Shown: piece after piece, positions 4,918 to 7,544 of the stretch
How positions within the stretch are numbered: position 1 is the stretch's first letter
How the letters are laid out: every line of letters starts with the position of its first letter
Source: Paracoccaceae bacterium
GTDB taxonomy: Bacteria > Pseudomonadota > Alphaproteobacteria > Rhodobacterales > Rhodobacteraceae
Direction of reading: 5' to 3'
Assembly: GCA_007119835.1 (NCBI GenBank)
Contig: SKOX01000174.1
Coordinates: forward strand, 1-7,544
DNA: 7,544 nucleotides
Notes under the pieces: model-generated
Told to the model about the DNA's origin: nothing
Database searches by the model: none
What the model saw: the letters and a program-made list of their open reading frames with translations, nothing else
Translations under genes and position numbers: made by a program

Positions 4918-7544
4918 ATGCCTCGCGATGTCGACGCCCGCGTCACCGCGGTCCTCGGGCCGACGAACACCGGCAAGACCCATTACGCCATCGAGCGCAT
5001 GCTCGGCCACCGCACCGGCGTCATCGGCCTGCCGCTGCGCCTGCTCGCGCGCGAGGTCTACGACCGGATCGTGGCGCTGCGCGGGCCCTCGGTCGTGGCC
5101 CTGATCACCGGCGAGGAGCGGATCGTGCCTGCGCGGGCGGCCTACTGGGTCTGCACCGTCGAGGCGATGCCGCTCGACCTCCTGCCCGACTTCCTCGCGG
5201 TGGACGAGATCCAGCTCTGCGGCGACCCTGACCGCGGGCACATCTTCACCGACCGGCTCCTGAACGCGCGGGGCCTGTCGGAGACGCTCTTCCTCGGCTC
5301 GGGCACCATGCGCGGGCCGATCCAGGACCTGATCCCGGAGGCGCGCTTCCACCGGCGCGAGCGGTTCTCCAAGCTCTCCTACGGCGGTCCGCGCAAGCTG
5401 AGCCGGATGCCGCCGAGGAGCGCGATCGTCGGCTTCTCTGTCGAGGACGTCTACGCCATCGCCGAACTGATCCGGCGGCAGAAGGGCGGTGCGGCGGTCG
5501 TGATGGGCGCGCTCTCGCCCAGAACCCGCAACGCGCAGGTCGCGCTCTTCCAGAACGGCGATGTCGACCATCTGGTGGCCACGGACGCGATCGGCATGGG
5601 GCTCAATCTCGACATCGGGCATGTCGCCTTTTCCGGCCTTGCCAAGTTCGACGGGCGCCGGCACCGGCATCTTGCGCCGAACGAGCTCGCCCAGATCGCC
5701 GGGCGGGCCGGGCGCTACACCGAGGACGGGACCTTCGGCGTGACCGGCGAGGCCGCGCCCCTCGATCCCGATGTCGTGGACGCGATCGAGAGCCACCGCT
5801 TCGCGCCGCTGAGAAAGCTGCAGTGGCGCAACTCCCGGCTGGAGTTCGGCTCGCCCGAGGCGCTCATCGCGAGCCTCGAGGCGCCGAGCGGGCATGGCGA
5901 CCTCGTGCGGGCGCGTGAGGCGGACGACGTGATGACGCTGAAGGCGCTGGTTGATCGGCCGGAAGTGGCGCGGGCGCTGCGGGATCCCGGCGCGGTGCGG
6001 CTGCTCTGGGACGTCTGCCAGGTGCCGGACTTCCGGAAGGTGTCGCTGGCCGAGCACGCCAATCTCGGCGCGCGGCTCCACGGCTTCCTGCAGGATGGCG
6101 GCGGCATACCGACCGACTGGCTGGCGCGTCAGGTCGCCCGCATCGACCGCACCGAGGGGGACATCGACGCGCTCAGTCAGCGCTTGGCATATATCCGCAC
6201 ATGGACGTATGTGGCGCAGCGCAAGGGGTGGGTCGACGACGCCGAGCATTGGCGCGACGAGACGCGTGCGGTAGAAGACCGGCTGTCGGACGCGCTGCAC
6301 GCGCGATTGACCCAGCGGTTCGTCGACCGGCGGACGTCTGTCTTGATGCGCCGGCTGAAGCAGAGGGAGAGCCTGGTGGCGCACGTGACTGAGCAGGGCG
6401 AGGTGACGATCGACGGCGAGTTCGTCGGTCGCCTCGACGGTTTTCGCTTCCGCCTCGATCCCAACGCCGCCGGCGAGGAGGCAAAGACGCTGCGCTCGGC
6501 CGGCATTGCCGCGCTGGCGCCGGTCCTGTCGTTGAAGGCCGATCGCTTCTACAATGCGCCCGACACCGAGATCGACGTGACCGAGCAGGGCGGCCTGATG
6601 TGGGGCGAGTATGCCGTGGGCAAGCTCGTCGCGGGTGCCGACGCGCTCTCGCCGCGCGCGGTGAGCTTCGTGGACGAGGACGCAGCGCCGGAGATCGGCG
6701 AGAAGGTCGCGCGGCGCCTGCAGCACTGGATCGACCGGCAGATCGCCGCGCGATTCGAGCCGCTCATCGCGCTCCGGGACGACGAGGCGCTGTCGGGCAT
6801 GGCTCGGGGCATCGCCTTCCGCCTCGTCGAGGCGCTTGGCATCCAGTCGCGCTCCGAGGTCGCCGACGAGGTGAAGGGGCTCGACCAGGAGAGCCGCGGC
6901 AGCCTGCGCAAGCACGGGGTGCGATTCGGGCAGTACTCGGTCTTCATGCCAGCGCTGCTGAAGCCCGCACCGACGCGGCTGCGGCTGGTTCTGTGGTCGC
7001 TCATGGAGAATTTCGACGAGTTTCCGGAGGCGCCGCCGCCGGGTCTCGTGACGGTGCCGGCGGTGCCCGGCGCGCCGAAGGGCTACTATCCGCGCGCGGG
7101 CTACCGTCTCGCCGGCGACCGGGCGATCCGCATCGACATGCTCGAGCGGCTCGCGGACCTGCTTCGGGCGCGCGACGCCCGCGCGGGCTTCGAGGCGGCC
7201 CCCGACATGCTGTCGATCACCGGCCTCACCCTCGAGCAGTTCGCGAAGCTCATGGCGGGCCTTGGCTACGAGGCGGAGCAGGGCAGCCGGCCGAAGGTGC
7301 GCCCGGTTGCCGCGGCGTCGCCGGCCGTGCCGGAGAGCGTTGAAGGGGCCGAGGCCGCGGCCGCTGGAGAGGGTGGGGCCGACGTAGCGTCGGGTGGCGA
7401 CGCTACGTCGGACGGATCTGCCGCTGGCGACGCCCCCATGCCGCCCGCCGCGGAAGGCGCGGCCGATCCGGGTGCGCTCGCGGCCGCCGCTGAAAAGGCG
7501 TCCGAGCCGGTGACGGCGGCCGAGGTTGGCAGCGCGCCGGCCGA
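4918..7544 (+). CDS. SUV3-like DExH-box RNA helicase (3' end outside window)
   Basis: 875 codons with no stop before the edge. This is a superfamily 2 ATP-dependent helicase of the SUV3/alphaproteobacterial type. Mitochondrial SUV3 unwinds RNA for degradation with PNPase; a similar RNA-turnover role here is inference. Motif I is GPTNTGKTH (14-22) and motif II DEIQ (96-99). Motif III is SGT (128-130), motif V ATDAIGMGLNLDI (221-233) and motif VI QIAGRAGR (259-266). The GPTNTGKT and DEIQ forms are specific to the SUV3 group. Beyond the RecA-like core there is a long helical accessory region, including a charged stretch near 440-490, and a last conserved-looking block near 762-790. From about 795 on the chain is an Ala/Gly/Pro/Glu-rich disordered tail, interrupted by an inverted repeat at DNA level (7379-7411). 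Start ATG 4918 has GGAG at 4902-4905, a rather long 12-nt spacing. GC3 bias is strong through the helicase core and no frameshift was found. Confidence 0.93.
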   Translation, partial: MPRDVDARVTAVLGPTNTGKTHYAIERMLGHRTGVIGLPLRLLAREVYDRIVALRGPSVVALITGEERIVPARAAYWVCTVEAMPLDLLPDFLAVDEIQLCGDPDRGHIFTDRLLNARGLSETLFLGSGTMRGPIQDLIPEARFHRRERFSKLSYGGPRKLSRMPPRSAIVGFSVEDVYAIAELIRRQKGGAAVVMGALSPRTRNAQVALFQNGDVDHLVATDAIGMGLNLDIGHVAFSGLAKFDGRRHRHLAPNELAQIAGRAGRYTEDGTFGVTGEAAPLDPDVVDAIESHRFAPLRKLQWRNSRLEFGSPEALIASLEAPSGHGDLVRAREADDVMTLKALVDRPEVARALRDPGAVRLLWDVCQVPDFRKVSLAEHANLGARLHGFLQDGGGIPTDWLARQVARIDRTEGDIDALSQRLAYIRTWTYVAQRKGWVDDAEHWRDETRAVEDRLSDALHARLTQRFVDRRTSVLMRRLKQRESLVAHVTEQGEVTIDGEFVGRLDGFRFRLDPNAAGEEAKTLRSAGIAALAPVLSLKADRFYNAPDTEIDVTEQGGLMWGEYAVGKLVAGADALSPRAVSFVDEDAAPEIGEKVARRLQHWIDRQIAARFEPLIALRDDEALSGMARGIAFRLVEALGIQSRSEVADEVKGLDQESRGSLRKHGVRFGQYSVFMPALLKPAPTRLRLVLWSLMENFDEFPEAPPPGLVTVPAVPGAPKGYYPRAGYRLAGDRAIRIDMLERLADLLRARDARAGFEAAPDMLSITGLTLEQFAKLMAGLGYEAEQGSRPKVRPVAAASPAVPESVEGAEAAAAGEGGADVASGGDATSDGSAAGDAPMPPAAEGAADPGALAAAAEKASEPVTAAEVGSAPA
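7379..7411. repeat. Perfect 14-bp inverted repeat with 5-bp loop inside the helicase gene
   Basis: CCGACGTAGCGTCG (7379-7392) and CGACGCTACGTCGG (7398-7411) are exact reverse complements around GGTGG. The element lies in the disordered tail of the helicase gene, keeps the frame, and codes for ADVASGGDATS. It contains GTA and GCT/ACG codon choices less typical of the surrounding sequence. A perfect 14-bp stem is more than amino-acid constraints would require. It may be a small palindromic element (REP- or RPE-like) settled in frame, or an mRNA hairpin. I find no second copy in the window. Confidence 0.7.

Noticed and set aside
4747..6915. 722-codon open frame on the minus strand
   Set aside because: It is exactly antisense to the helicase, whose motifs are unmistakable. 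Its protein is Arg/Ala/Asp/Val-rich without any fold signature and begins inside the helicase. Long antisense frames are expected at this GC content.
6600..7343. 247-codon plus-strand frame inside the 3' half of the helicase
   Set aside because: It is in a different frame from the helicase, is Arg/Ala/Gly-rich and has no domain. The helicase frame continues unbroken through it.

Overview
The window is a GC-rich stretch from an alphaproteobacterial chromosome, most likely a member of Rhodobacterales or a close relative. Three things point there: strong G/C preference at third codon positions in every real gene, a PraR/PhrR-like XRE regulator, and the linked set HisN-type phosphatase, alpha/beta hydrolase, SCP2-like protein, TPR protein and SUV3-like helicase. 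I recall a similar order from Rhodobacterales genomes but have not checked it. I see no CRISPR array, insertion sequence, integrase, tRNA or rRNA. This is mainly housekeeping territory, with a few regulatory and structural details worth a second look.

Layout. (1) 1-1278 (+): C-terminal two thirds of the ribosome-binding GTPase TypA/BipA; the G domain lies upstream of the window. (2) 1279-1517: a leader of about 240 bp that is visibly less GC-rich than its surroundings. It holds three TTTGCRAA boxes (one inside a perfect 16-bp palindrome), a possible 19-codon ORF coupled to the typA stop, and a good match to a sigma-54 -24/-12 promoter. (3) 1518-1898 (+): a 126-aa XRE-family regulator. (4) 1899-2059: spacer with one GC-rich stem-loop. 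(5) 2060-2869 (+): inositol-monophosphatase-family enzyme, probably histidinol-phosphatase HisN. (6) 2870-2979: short spacer between convergent genes. (7) 3954-4241 and 2980-3954 (-): a two-gene operon, a stand-alone SCP2 sterol/lipid-carrier-like protein followed by an alpha/beta hydrolase of the monoacylglycerol lipase/lysophospholipase type, joined by a TGATG stop/start overlap. (8) 4242-4302: a 61-bp divergent promoter region with a 16-bp dyad. (9) 4303-4878 (+): exported TPR protein. (10) 4918-7544 (+): SUV3-like DExH RNA helicase, still open at the right edge. Its Ala/Gly/Pro/Glu-rich tail is interrupted by a perfect 14-bp inverted repeat.

How the genes relate. TypA (ribosome assembly and stress) and the helicase (RNA turnover or remodelling) are RNA/translation functions. 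The regulator has its own promoter region and is not part of the typA transcript in any obvious way. The SCP2-like protein and hydrolase look like a small lipid-handling operon. The TPR protein and helicase are 39 bp apart on the same strand and are probably co-transcribed.

Main cautions: several very long open frames lie antisense to or overlap the real genes (1829-3502 minus, 2893-4302 plus, 4747-6915 minus) and are GC-driven shadows. The helicase has no stop codon inside the window, so a search for closed ORFs would miss it.
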